Assembly: GCA_003164475.1 (NCBI GenBank)
Contig: PLTL01000065.1
Location: forward strand, 1 to 7,129
Reading direction: 5' to 3'
DNA: 7,129 nucleotides
Origin: Candidatus Dormiibacterota bacterium
GTDB lineage: Bacteria > Chloroflexota > Dormibacteria > UBA8260 > Bog-877
The notes beneath the pieces are model-generated. The model saw only the letters and a list, made by a program, of their open reading frames with translations. It had not been told where the DNA came from and did no database searches. Positions 1 to 6,172 of the stretch are shown piece by piece (position 1 is the first letter of the stretch; every line of letters begins with the position of its first letter). Position numbers and translations under genes: made by a program.

Positions 1-500
1 GCGGGCCGGAGGTGCCGACCGAGATCGCCGCGCCGGTACCCGCCCGCCGGCGCCGGCGGCGCCCCCGCTCGGGCTCGGCCGGTGGCGAGGCGGTGACGCC
101 GGAGCCCGCCCCGGACGCCGCCGAGGCTGGGGCGATCGCAGCGGGCGGGCGGGTCCCTGAGATCGGGCCGAGGTCAGCGCTCGGTGAGCTCCCGGTGATC
201 TCGATCGGGCCAGAGACACCGACCGAGGTCGTCCCCGCCGCCCCGCCGGCCCCAACGCGGCGGCGCCGATCTCGAGGCATCTCGTCGGCACGGCCGGCGG
301 CCCAGACCACGCCTGCAGCAGCGCCAGCCTCTCTTCCGGTGGCCCCGTCCGCGCCCGTCATCGAACCGGCGCCGTCCCCCGGACCGGCAGGTCCGGACGA
401 TCCGGCCGAGCCCGCCGGCCTGGTCACGCGCCCCCGTACCCACCGGGGCCACCGCGGCGGCCGCCGGCGGTCAGGGAGAGCGGCCACCCCCAGCCCATGA
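1..500 (+). CDS. 3' part of an Ala/Pro-rich protein with arginine clusters, function unknown
   Basis: The reading frame is open from the left edge (first full codon at base 3) to TGA at 498-500, so the gene probably begins upstream. A GTG at 12 is the first possible internal start, but nothing favours it. Counting from that GTG there are 162 residues. They are almost entirely Ala, Pro, Gly, Arg and acidic residues, with no predicted fold and no recognisable domain. Arginine clusters lie at about residues 12-17 (six Arg in a row), 83-88, and 142-156 near the C-terminus, where His, Gly and Arg alternate. Such tails are common on actinobacterial RNA-binding or RNA-processing enzymes, where disordered basic segments contact nucleic acid, but assigning one here would be a guess. 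In many actinobacteria the gene before smc is mutM or rnc. The end seen here has no MutM-type Cys zinc finger and no dsRNA-binding-domain signature. The stop overlaps the smc start, implying co-translation. That the frame is coding is fairly sure; the function is unknown. Confidence 0.6.
   Translation, partial: GPEVPTEIAAPVPARRRRRRPRSGSAGGEAVTPEPAPDAAEAGAIAAGGRVPEIGPRSALGELPVISIGPETPTEVVPAAPPAPTRRRRSRGISSARPAAQTTPAAAPASLPVAPSAPVIEPAPSPGPAGPDDPAEPAGLVTRPRTHRGHRGGRRRSGRAATPSP
497..500 (+). promoter_or_regulatory. ATGA stop-start overlap coupling the upstream gene to smc
   Basis: ATG at 497-499 (smc) overlaps TGA at 498-500 (upstream gene). The only purine-rich Shine-Dalgarno-like stretch nearby, AGGGAGAG at 473-480, ends 16 bases before the ATG, which is too far for ordinary initiation. 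smc translation is therefore probably coupled to termination of the upstream frame. The position of the overlap is seen directly; the coupling is inferred. Confidence 0.6.
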
Positions 501-3500
501 GGGTCAGTCGTCTTCATCTCCAGGGGTTCAAGAGCTTCTCGGGGCGGGTCGAGCTGGAGCTCGGTCCCGGGATCACCGCCATCGTCGGGCCCAACGGAAG
601 TGGCAAGTCCAACCTGGTCGACGCCATCCGGCTGGTCCTGGGCGAGACCAGCGCCCGGGAGCTGAGAGGCCAGCGTCTGGACCAAGTCATCTTCGCCGGG
701 GGGGCGAAGCGGCCGCCGGTGGGAATGGCCGAGGTGGGCATCGTCTTCGAGAACGAGGATGGGTGGCTCCCGGTCGAGGACCTCGAGGTTTCCATCGCTC
801 GCCGAGTCTTCCGGGACGGGACCAGCGAGTTCCGACGCAACGGCCACCGGGTGCGGCTCCGCGACCTGGGCCGGCTTCTCGATGCCACCGGGCTGGCTCA
901 GGCCGGCTACGCGGTGATCGCTCAGAACGACATCGAGGCGATCATCCGGGCGACGCCGGGACAGCGTCGGCACCTGATCGAGGAGGCGGCCGGGGTCCGC
1001 GGCGCCCAGGCTCTGGTGGAGGACGCCGGGGCTCGTCTGCGCTCGCTCAGCGAGTGGCTGGAGGGCTCCACCGGGCGGCTGGCGGAGCTGCTGCCTCGGA
1101 TCGAGGCGCTCCGCGAAGAGGCGGCTGTGGCCGACGAGGCGGCGGCGCTGCGGGCCAGGGTCAAGGAGCTCAGGGGCAGCTTGGAGCGGGGGGCCTGGCT
1201 GACGGCGCTCGCCGAGCAGCGCCGGTTGGAGCGGATGCTCCAGGGAGCGGAGCGGCGGTGCGAGCAGCTTCGGCAGCGGTCCCAGGAGTTCCACCAGGGG
1301 TACCTCGCCGATCGCGAGCGGCTCCAGGCGATCGAGTCCGGCCGGATCGAGTCCGAGAGGTTGGCCGGGAGCCTGGCGCTGGCGGTGCAGCATGCCCAGG
1401 ACGAGGCCGACCGCTGGCAGGACCGCCTGGTGCAGGCCGCTGAGTCTCAGGCGGCGGCGGAGCAGACCCTGGCCGAGGCCCGCGACGACCTCCAGTCGAT
1501 GATTGGCGACGGTGCCGGGGCGGTGGAGGATCAGGGCGCCTCCGGGGCGGGTCGGGCCCGGGTGGCGGGCCTCGAGGGCGAGCTGGCGGGGCTTCGCGGC
1601 GAGCGCTCGGGCCTTCAGACCGAGCTGGCCTCCAGCCAGGCCCGCAGTCAGGAGCTCGAGCTGGCCGCGGCGGCGGCCCGCCGCCGCCGCTCGGAGCTGG
1701 AGGCGGAGCTGGCCGGCGCGGAGAGCTTCCGGAGCCAGGCCCAGGCGGCTCAGAGCACTGCCGAGCAGGTGAGGCTGACGACGTTGGAGGAACTGGCGGC
1801 GGCTGCGGACGAGGCCCGCAGGCTGCGCGGGTTGGCGGCCAGGGAGGCGGCGGCGCTCGAACGCTCCCAGAAGGCCGAGAGCGGCCAGCGGGAGCTGGTC
1901 CAGAGGGCCGAGGACCAGCTCTCCAAAGCCACGGTGGCGCTGCGCGAGGCGGAGGCGCGGCATGCAGCCCGGGTCGGGGCCGTCGAGGGTCGGGCCGAGT
2001 CCCTTCCGATCGCCGGCGCCGCCGCCCAGGGCCGGGCTCGGTTGCGCCGGCTGGCCGAGGGGGTCAGCGCGGCCCAGGCTGAGGACTCCGCCGCGGTCGA
2101 GGCCGGGCTGGGGGCCTTCCTGCAGGCCCTGGTCGGGGAGGAGGCCGCCGCCCGGGAGGCTCTGAGCCTCGCCGGCGAAGTCGCCGAGCTGGTCTGCTGG
2201 CCGCTGCCCCACGAGCCGGTGGTGGAGAACCCCCCGGAGGGCTGCCGTCCCCTGGCCACCGCCCTTGAGGGCGAGGCCTCGGCGCTGGCGGTGGTGACCA
2301 GGGTCACCCGCCTGGTGTGCCTGGCCCGCGATCGCCAGGCTGCGGCGCGGTGGCTGGCGCGGCTGCCGGACGGCCGGGCGGTGCTTCCCGACGGCACGGT
2401 GGTCGGTACCGGGCTGGAGATCACCCCGGCCCGATCCGACGGTGAGCTCCGGGCGTTGGAGCGGCTTCGCGGGGCCAGGCGGACGGTGGAGCTCGAGCGG
2501 GCGGAGCTGGCCCGGGCCGAGGAGCGCCTGGCCCGCGCCCGTGAGACCCACTCCGAGCAGCGGGTGGTGGTCGATCACCAGCGCGAGCAGGCGGCCACGG
2601 CCCTGTCCGCCGCCGCCAGCGCCGAGCTCGAGGAGGCGCGTCTGCAGGCCGCCGCCGAGCGAGCGCGGGCGGCGCTGGCCGGGCTTCAGGGGGAGCTGCA
2701 GGGCCGCGCGGAGCGGAGCGCCCGGGACGCCACGGCGCTGGCCGCCGTGGTGGCAGAGCTGGAGGCTGTTGAGGCCGAGGCCGGCGTGGCCGGCGCTGAG
2801 CTGGAGGGCTTCCGGGGTGCGGCGGTCGAGCTGGACCGGCGGATCCTCGCAGCCGCCCGGGGGCTCGAGGAGGCGCGTCTGCAGATCGCCGGACTGGAGG
2901 CGGCGGCCCGGGCCAGGTCGCGGCGGGCCGAGGAGCTGGCCCGCCGCCGTGAGCAACTGCTGGCCCGAGAGCAGGCGGCCGCCCTGCGGATCCGAGCAGC
3001 GGAGGCGATCGCCCTTGAGGCCCGGGGGAAGCTGGCTGGGGCCAGGGACCAGGCGGCCCGGGCGCGGGACCAGATGGCGCAGGCCGCCGAGGTGCGATCC
3101 CAGGCGGCGAAGACGACCGCGGACCCACTCCGGGGCCTGGCCGAGCTGGAGCGCCGCCGCGCCGAGCTCGACGCCTCCGTGCGGTCCGCGGCCGGGGCCG
3201 TGGAGGGGATCCGACGAGAAACCGCTGGGCAGGCGCAAAGGGTGAACCAGCTCCGGTCCGAGCTGGATGAGAGCCTGGCTGCTGACCTCGGCGGGGAGGA
3301 ACTGCAGGAGGTCCACGAGCCGGGCAGGTCGGCCCAGGAGATCGCCCGGCTGGAGCGGCGGCTCAGCGCCATCGGCCTCATCAACGAGCTGGCACCCCGT
3401 CAGCTGACCCAGTTGCTGGAGCGGACCGAGGGGCTGCGCTCTGCCCACGACGATTGCCTTCGGGCCAAGAGCGAGCTGGATCGGGTGCTGGGGTGCCTCG

Positions 3501-4027
3501 AGGAGGTGAGCGGGACTCGCTTCGATAAGACCCTGAAGCAGGTCGCCAAGGAGTTCGAGTCGGTCTGGGTCGAGCTGTTTGGGGGCGGGCGGGCGGCCCT
3601 GGTTGCGTCCCCCGGCGAGGGCGGGGCTCCCCCTGGGGTGGAGATGGAGGTCCAGCCTCCGGGCAAGCGGCCGATCCCCATGCCTCTGCTCTCCGGGGGC
3701 GAGCGAGCGCTGACCGCGCTGGCCCTGGTGCTGGCGCTCCAGCAGGTCTCACCCAGCCCGTTCTACGTGTTCGACGAGGTCGACGCGGCGCTGGACGAGG
3801 CCAACATCGCCCAGTTCGCGAAGTTACTCCAGCGCCGGGCCGAGACCAGTCAGTTCGTGGTGGTGACCCACAACCTCACCACCATGTCCACGGCCTCGAT
3901 CCTCTATGGGGTGACCCAGGATGGCGACGGCTCCAGCCGGCTGCTCTCGGTCCGATTGACCGCGGACGGGCAGTCGGTCGAGGCAGAGGATGGGGTAGGG
4001 CTGGAGAGTGTCGCCGCGGGGGGTTGA
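497..4027 (+). CDS. smc: Chromosome segregation protein SMC
   Basis: This is a complete 1176-residue SMC ATPase, close to the usual family length of about 1,150-1,200. Dimers of SMC act with ScpA and ScpB on DNA to compact and disentangle replicated chromosomes. The N-terminal head has Walker A GPNGSGKSN at residues 31-39, an R-loop segment (SARELRG) and the Q-loop glutamine at 143 in YAVIAQNDIEAI, followed by EEAAG. Two very Ala/Glu/Arg-rich coiled-coil arms span roughly 165-510 and 650-1010, with a hinge at about 515-645. The C-terminal head has the signature LLSGGE (LSGGE 1065-1069), Walker B YVFDEVDAALDEAN (about 1090-1103) and the H-loop histidine 1125 in VVVTHN. All ATPase residues I expect are present. 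The hinge is shorter than usual and lacks the GGSxTGG glycine motif, reading VVGTGLEITPA at that place. The ATG at 497 gives the standard N-terminus (LHLQGFKSF). The gene overlaps ftsY downstream by 20 bases. Confidence 0.97.
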   Translation: MRVSRLHLQGFKSFSGRVELELGPGITAIVGPNGSGKSNLVDAIRLVLGETSARELRGQRLDQVIFAGGAKRPPVGMAEVGIVFENEDGWLPVEDLEVSIARRVFRDGTSEFRRNGHRVRLRDLGRLLDATGLAQAGYAVIAQNDIEAIIRATPGQRRHLIEEAAGVRGAQALVEDAGARLRSLSEWLEGSTGRLAELLPRIEALREEAAVADEAAALRARVKELRGSLERGAWLTALAEQRRLERMLQGAERRCEQLRQRSQEFHQGYLADRERLQAIESGRIESERLAGSLALAVQHAQDEADRWQDRLVQAAESQAAAEQTLAEARDDLQSMIGDGAGAVEDQGASGAGRARVAGLEGELAGLRGERSGLQTELASSQARSQELELAAAAARRRRSELEAELAGAESFRSQAQAAQSTAEQVRLTTLEELAAAADEARRLRGLAAREAAALERSQKAESGQRELVQRAEDQLSKATVALREAEARHAARVGAVEGRAESLPIAGAAAQGRARLRRLAEGVSAAQAEDSAAVEAGLGAFLQALVGEEAAAREALSLAGEVAELVCWPLPHEPVVENPPEGCRPLATALEGEASALAVVTRVTRLVCLARDRQAAARWLARLPDGRAVLPDGTVVGTGLEITPARSDGELRALERLRGARRTVELERAELARAEERLARARETHSEQRVVVDHQREQAATALSAAASAELEEARLQAAAERARAALAGLQGELQGRAERSARDATALAAVVAELEAVEAEAGVAGAELEGFRGAAVELDRRILAAARGLEEARLQIAGLEAAARARSRRAEELARRREQLLAREQAAALRIRAAEAIALEARGKLAGARDQAARARDQMAQAAEVRSQAAKTTADPLRGLAELERRRAELDASVRSAAGAVEGIRRETAGQAQRVNQLRSELDESLAADLGGEELQEVHEPGRSAQEIARLERRLSAIGLINELAPRQLTQLLERTEGLRSAHDDCLRAKSELDRVLGCLEEVSGTRFDKTLKQVAKEFESVWVELFGGGRAALVASPGEGGAPPGVEMEVQPPGKRPIPMPLLSGGERALTALALVLALQQVSPSPFYVFDEVDAALDEANIAQFAKLLQRRAETSQFVVVTHNLTTMSTASILYGVTQDGDGSSRLLSVRLTADGQSVEAEDGVGLESVAAGG
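2626..2647 (+). repeat. 22-bp exact direct repeat within smc, copy 1
   Basis: This 22-base stretch recurs exactly at 2863-2884, 237 bases (79 codons) downstream in the same frame. Both copies encode LEEARLQ in the second coiled-coil arm of SMC (residues 711-717 and 790-796). It could be the trace of an internal duplication, or convergence in a low-complexity, codon-biased coiled coil; similarity outside the 22 bases is weak. Confidence 0.75.
2863..2884 (+). repeat. 22-bp exact direct repeat within smc, copy 2
   Basis: This is the second copy of the repeat at 2626-2647, in the same reading frame and also encoding LEEARLQ (residues 790-796). The 79-residue spacing is not a multiple of seven, so a simple duplication of whole heptads would not give it. 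Confidence 0.75.
3997..4010 (+). promoter_or_regulatory. Shine-Dalgarno and GTG start of ftsY inside the end of smc
   Basis: AGGG at 3997-4000 lies seven bases before GTG at 4008-4010, good spacing for initiation, and GGAG at 4003-4006 lies closer still. Both are inside smc coding sequence, so ftsY starts 20 bases before smc ends, in another frame. This start keeps the basic, tryptophan-containing leader of FtsY. The next plausible in-frame start, TTG at 4131, would remove the first helix of the N domain. Confidence 0.5.
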
Positions 4028-4970
4028 TCGCCCGAAGGGGGCCCGGCGGTCACGCTGGTGGAAACGGATCCCGGGGAGGCTGGACCGGGTCGGCAGCGGT
4101 CTGGGACAGCAGCTCCGCGGCCGGCTCAGCTTGGGCCGAGGACTGGGGGAGGAGCTCTACGAGGACATCTTCGAGCTGCTCGTGGCCAGTGACTGCGGGG
4201 TCCAGGTCGCCGAGGAGCTGATGGATGGGCTGCGCCAGCTGGCCGCCCGACAGAGGTGGCGCGACGCCCAGCCGTTGCTGGCGGCGCTCCGTCAGCAGAT
4301 GGAGAACCGGCTCAGCGGCTTCGACCGGGAGCTGTCTCTGGCGGGAGATCCCGCCGTCTGGTTGATCACCGGGGTCAATGGCTCAGGCAAGACCACCACC
4401 GTGGCCAAGCTCGCGGCCCGGCTGAAAAGCCAGGGTCTGACCCCCCTCATCGCCGCCGCCGACACCTTTCGGGCCGCTGCCATAGACCAGGTCCAGGCCC
4501 TGGCGGACCGGGGCGGGGTGGAGGTGGTGGCCCACCGGATGGGTGCGGACCCGGCGGCGGTGGTCTTCGACGCCATCGCGGCCGCCAGGGCCAGGGGCCG
4601 GGAGGTGGTCCTGGTGGACACCGCGGGCCGGCTCCACACCAAGCAGAATCTGATGCAGGAGCTGGGCAAGATCCGTCGCGTAATAGCCGGACAGGCCGAG
4701 GGGCAGCCGGCTGAGTCGCTGCTGGTGCTGGACGCCCACGTCGGGGCCAACGCGCTGCCCCAGGCCAGAGCCTTCGGCGAGATGGCCGGTGCGACCGGCC
4801 TGGTCCTCAGCAAGCTGGACGGCAGCGCCCGCGGCGGGTATCTGTTCCAGGTGGAGGGTGAGCTGGGGCTGCCAGTGAAGTTGATCGGGGTGGGGGAGGG
4901 GCTCCAGGACCTGGAGGATTTCGACCCCACCGGCTACCTGGACGCCCTGCTGGAGGCCCCCGGCGGCTGA
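4008..4970 (+). CDS. ftsY: Signal recognition particle receptor FtsY
   Basis: This is a 320-residue SRP-family GTPase. FtsY docks SRP-bound ribosomes at the cytoplasmic membrane and, with Ffh, delivers nascent membrane proteins to SecYEG. The N domain (about 25-105) contains LYEDIFELLVASDCGV. The G domain has G1 GVNGSGKTTT (122-131), G2 DTFRAAAIDQ (152-161), G3 DTAGR (204-208) and the guanine-specificity motif SKLD (268-271). After these comes GVGEGLQDLEDFD, which identifies FtsY rather than Ffh or FlhF. The long acidic A domain of E. coli FtsY is absent, as in many short FtsY proteins. Instead the first 25 residues are basic with RRSRWWKR (13-20), a plausible membrane-binding leader. Two changes are odd: Ser for Thr in the usual TKLD, and DAHVGANA (242-249) where most FtsY proteins have a form of DAxTGQNA. 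The gene is translationally linked to smc. ffh, a frequent neighbour, is not found downstream in this window. Confidence 0.95.
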   Translation: MSPRGVDRPKGARRSRWWKRIPGRLDRVGSGLGQQLRGRLSLGRGLGEELYEDIFELLVASDCGVQVAEELMDGLRQLAARQRWRDAQPLLAALRQQMENRLSGFDRELSLAGDPAVWLITGVNGSGKTTTVAKLAARLKSQGLTPLIAAADTFRAAAIDQVQALADRGGVEVVAHRMGADPAAVVFDAIAAARARGREVVLVDTAGRLHTKQNLMQELGKIRRVIAGQAEGQPAESLLVLDAHVGANALPQARAFGEMAGATGLVLSKLDGSARGGYLFQVEGELGLPVKLIGVGEGLQDLEDFDPTGYLDALLEAPGG

Positions 4971-4977
4971 ACCGCGG

Positions 4978-5010
4978 GCGGCGGGCGATGGCGCAGGCTC
5001 GCCGTGCCGC
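4978..5010 (+). terminator. Candidate stem-loop after ftsY
   Basis: Starting eight bases after the ftsY stop, GCGGC (4978-4982) plus GGCGA (4984-4988) can pair with TCGCC (4999-5003) plus GCCGC (5006-5010). This gives ten GC-rich pairs with a small internal loop (G against GT) and a ten-base apical loop. No T tract follows, so it is not a classical intrinsic terminator, though such hairpins are often found at gene ends in GC-rich actinobacteria. Its position between convergent transcription units supports a termination or 3'-end role. Confidence 0.4.
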
Positions 5011-5248
5011 GGCGGTCCCGCCGGCCCGCTTCGATCCCTGTAGCGACGTCGAGCCCGCTGCGACCCGTCGGCCGAAGCGCTGGAGACCCCGCGGTCCCCA
5101 CAAGCATTCCGGATCGCAGCCGGGGCGCTCGGAGCCGGCCCGGTGACCGGGACGGAGATCCTCGGGTGGGCGATTCGCTCCCCAACGCCGGCTGGGGGTG
5201 ACCGATGGCGTCTCCACCGGCAGGCTCGGACCCGAGCGGGCCGGCTCA

Positions 5249-5291
5249 CCCCGCCGCGTGGCTGGCTCGGTGTCTGGAACAGGTGGCGGGG
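5249..5291 (-). terminator. Candidate stem-loop after the Fur-family regulator gene
   Basis: CCCCGCC at 5249-5255 is the exact inverted complement of GGCGGGG at 5285-5291, separated by 29 bases. Read on the minus strand, the stem begins six bases after the regulator's TGA. The stem is seven GC pairs, and no T tract follows. The long loop lowers confidence, but its location right after the stop of a convergent gene fits a terminator or transcript-stabilising hairpin. Confidence 0.35.
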
Positions 5292-5297
5292 ACTTGA

Positions 5298-5744
5298 TCA
5301 GGGGTGGCGACAGTCGGGGCACAGCCCGAGCTGGTCGAAGCGGTGCTCGTTCACCTGATAGCCCTGCCGGTCGGTCACCGCCCGGGCGGCGTCGTCGAGC
5401 GCCAGCTCCAGCCGCGGCGTGGCCGGGACATCCTCCACCCTCCCGCAGTGGGTGCAGACCAGATGGTGGTGGTGCCCGGAAAGCTCCTCAGCCAGCTCGT
5501 AGCGCCCGTGATCGTCGGTCCCGGGCACCCGGCACACCACCCCCACCTCCATCAGGGTGGTCACGTTGCGGTAGGCGCTGCTCTGGGGTAGACGGGGCGT
5601 CGAGGCAACGATCTCGGGGATGGTGAGGGGCCGGGCCGCCACCGCCAGCGTCTCCACCAGCAGGCGGCGAAGCTTGGTGTAGCGCTGGTCGACCCGGGCC
5701 AGGCGGACCCCAACCGCGTCGTGGATCGATGGGGAGAGGGCCAC
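5298..5744 (-). CDS. Fur-family metal-responsive repressor, probably Zur-like
   Basis: This 148-residue protein has the normal Fur-family length and layout. The N-terminal winged helix (about 10-85) contains the recognition-helix segment SSAYRNVTTLMEVGVV, matching the family's TVYRxLxxLxexGlv pattern, with Ala for the usual Val. The C-terminal dimerisation and metal-binding half has four consecutive histidines (91-94), the CxxC pair Cys97/Cys100 in HHLVCTHCGRVEDV, His134 and the second CxxC pair Cys142/Cys145 in GLCPDC. The four cysteines form the structural zinc site in this family. The His cluster with His134 and nearby acidic residues would sense metal. Such proteins repress metal-uptake genes when the metal is plentiful. 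The adjacent ABC-3 permease genes on the same strand favour zinc (Zur), but a manganese- or iron-sensing homologue cannot be excluded. The GTG at 5744 is preceded by AGGG nine bases upstream. Confidence 0.92.
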   Translation of the reverse strand: MALSPSIHDAVGVRLARVDQRYTKLRRLLVETLAVAARPLTIPEIVASTPRLPQSSAYRNVTTLMEVGVVCRVPGTDDHGRYELAEELSGHHHHLVCTHCGRVEDVPATPRLELALDDAARAVTDRQGYQVNEHRFDQLGLCPDCRHP

Positions 5745-6172
5745 GCCGCTATGCCCTGCCCCGGCGAGGCGCGGTGCCTGAGCGCCCGGGACGGCGGGCG
5801 CGCCGGACCGTGTCCCCGGCGCTCCGGGCGGCTTCGCTCCGGTTGAGGAAGTGGGCGGTCCCTGGGCCTATCCCGCCTGCCACCCTTAGCTCCGTGACGC
5901 GCAGCGCCCGACGCTGGGGGGAAGCCGGTGAAGGGGAGATCTCGGGCAGGGTCACCAGCCGGTGAACGCCCCGCGGCCCGCGGCCCAGCTCCGAGACCAG
6001 GGCCCGGCGGCGGGATCCCGCTGCCGTCAGCACCGCGCTGGCCGCCCTTCGCCCCCGGGCTCGGGTTGCGGCTGGCGCCGGCGCGGCATGACTCGACACC
6101 AGGGCAACATATCAGTCACCGCTGAGGGGAGGGGTGAGCCCCCGGGGCGGCCGCCGGCGCGGATGGCGGTCC
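5745..6172. other. 428-base gap between permease and regulator genes, no convincing gene
   Basis: This gap separates two same-strand genes. One minus-strand frame (GTG 6099 to TAG 5749, 116 codons, ending four bases before the regulator start) is open, but it is Arg-rich and domainless, has no ribosome-binding site, and its third-position bias is only modestly above the local composition. Other visible items are a direct repeat AGCCGGTGAA at 5923-5932 and 5957-5966, the palindrome GAGATCTC at 5936-5943, and an unusually AT-rich patch AACATATCAG at 6106-6115 flanked by TGACT (6089-6093) and AGTCA (6114-6118). I could not match any riboswitch, tRNA or small-RNA consensus. It may carry the regulator's own promoter and leader, but no clear -35/-10 pair is visible. 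Confidence 0.45.

Larger units (their letters stand above)
4971..5297. other. Convergent intergenic gap without a convincing gene
   Basis: This is 327 bases between the ftsY stop (plus strand) and the regulator stop (minus strand). It contains the two end-of-gene hairpins annotated separately and a 13-base perfect palindrome at 5139-5151 (CCCGGT, one central base, ACCGGG). The best small frame is 4988-5146 on the plus strand (ATG, 52 codons, Arg/Pro-rich). It has no recognisable domain and its start overlaps the post-ftsY hairpin, so I do not call it a gene. I see no tRNA, no 4.5S/SRP RNA-like fold and no mobile-element ends. Confidence 0.5.

Noticed and set aside
1750..3752. Long open frames of more than 200 codons on the minus strand and in other plus frames across smc
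   Set aside because: They lie opposite or inside a clear smc gene and consist of Arg/Ser/Pro/Ala-rich sequence, the usual shadow of GC-rich codon bias.
4988..5146. A 52-codon plus-strand frame with an ATG start, Arg/Pro-rich
   Set aside because: It starts inside the hairpin after ftsY, has no domain or membrane segment, and its codon bias is what random GC-rich DNA would give.
5911..5966. Cobalamin-riboswitch-like string (GGGAAGCCGGTGAA)
   Set aside because: The bases after it do not follow the cobalamin core (no matching CCGGC partner or CCCGC-ACTGT-like element), no B12-linked gene is nearby, and it is on the strand opposite to the adjacent genes.
5749..6099. A 116-codon minus-strand frame between the permease and regulator genes
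   Set aside because: No ribosome-binding site precedes its GTG, its composition is Arg-rich and low complexity, and no family is recognisable. It is kept only as a possibility in the gap entry.
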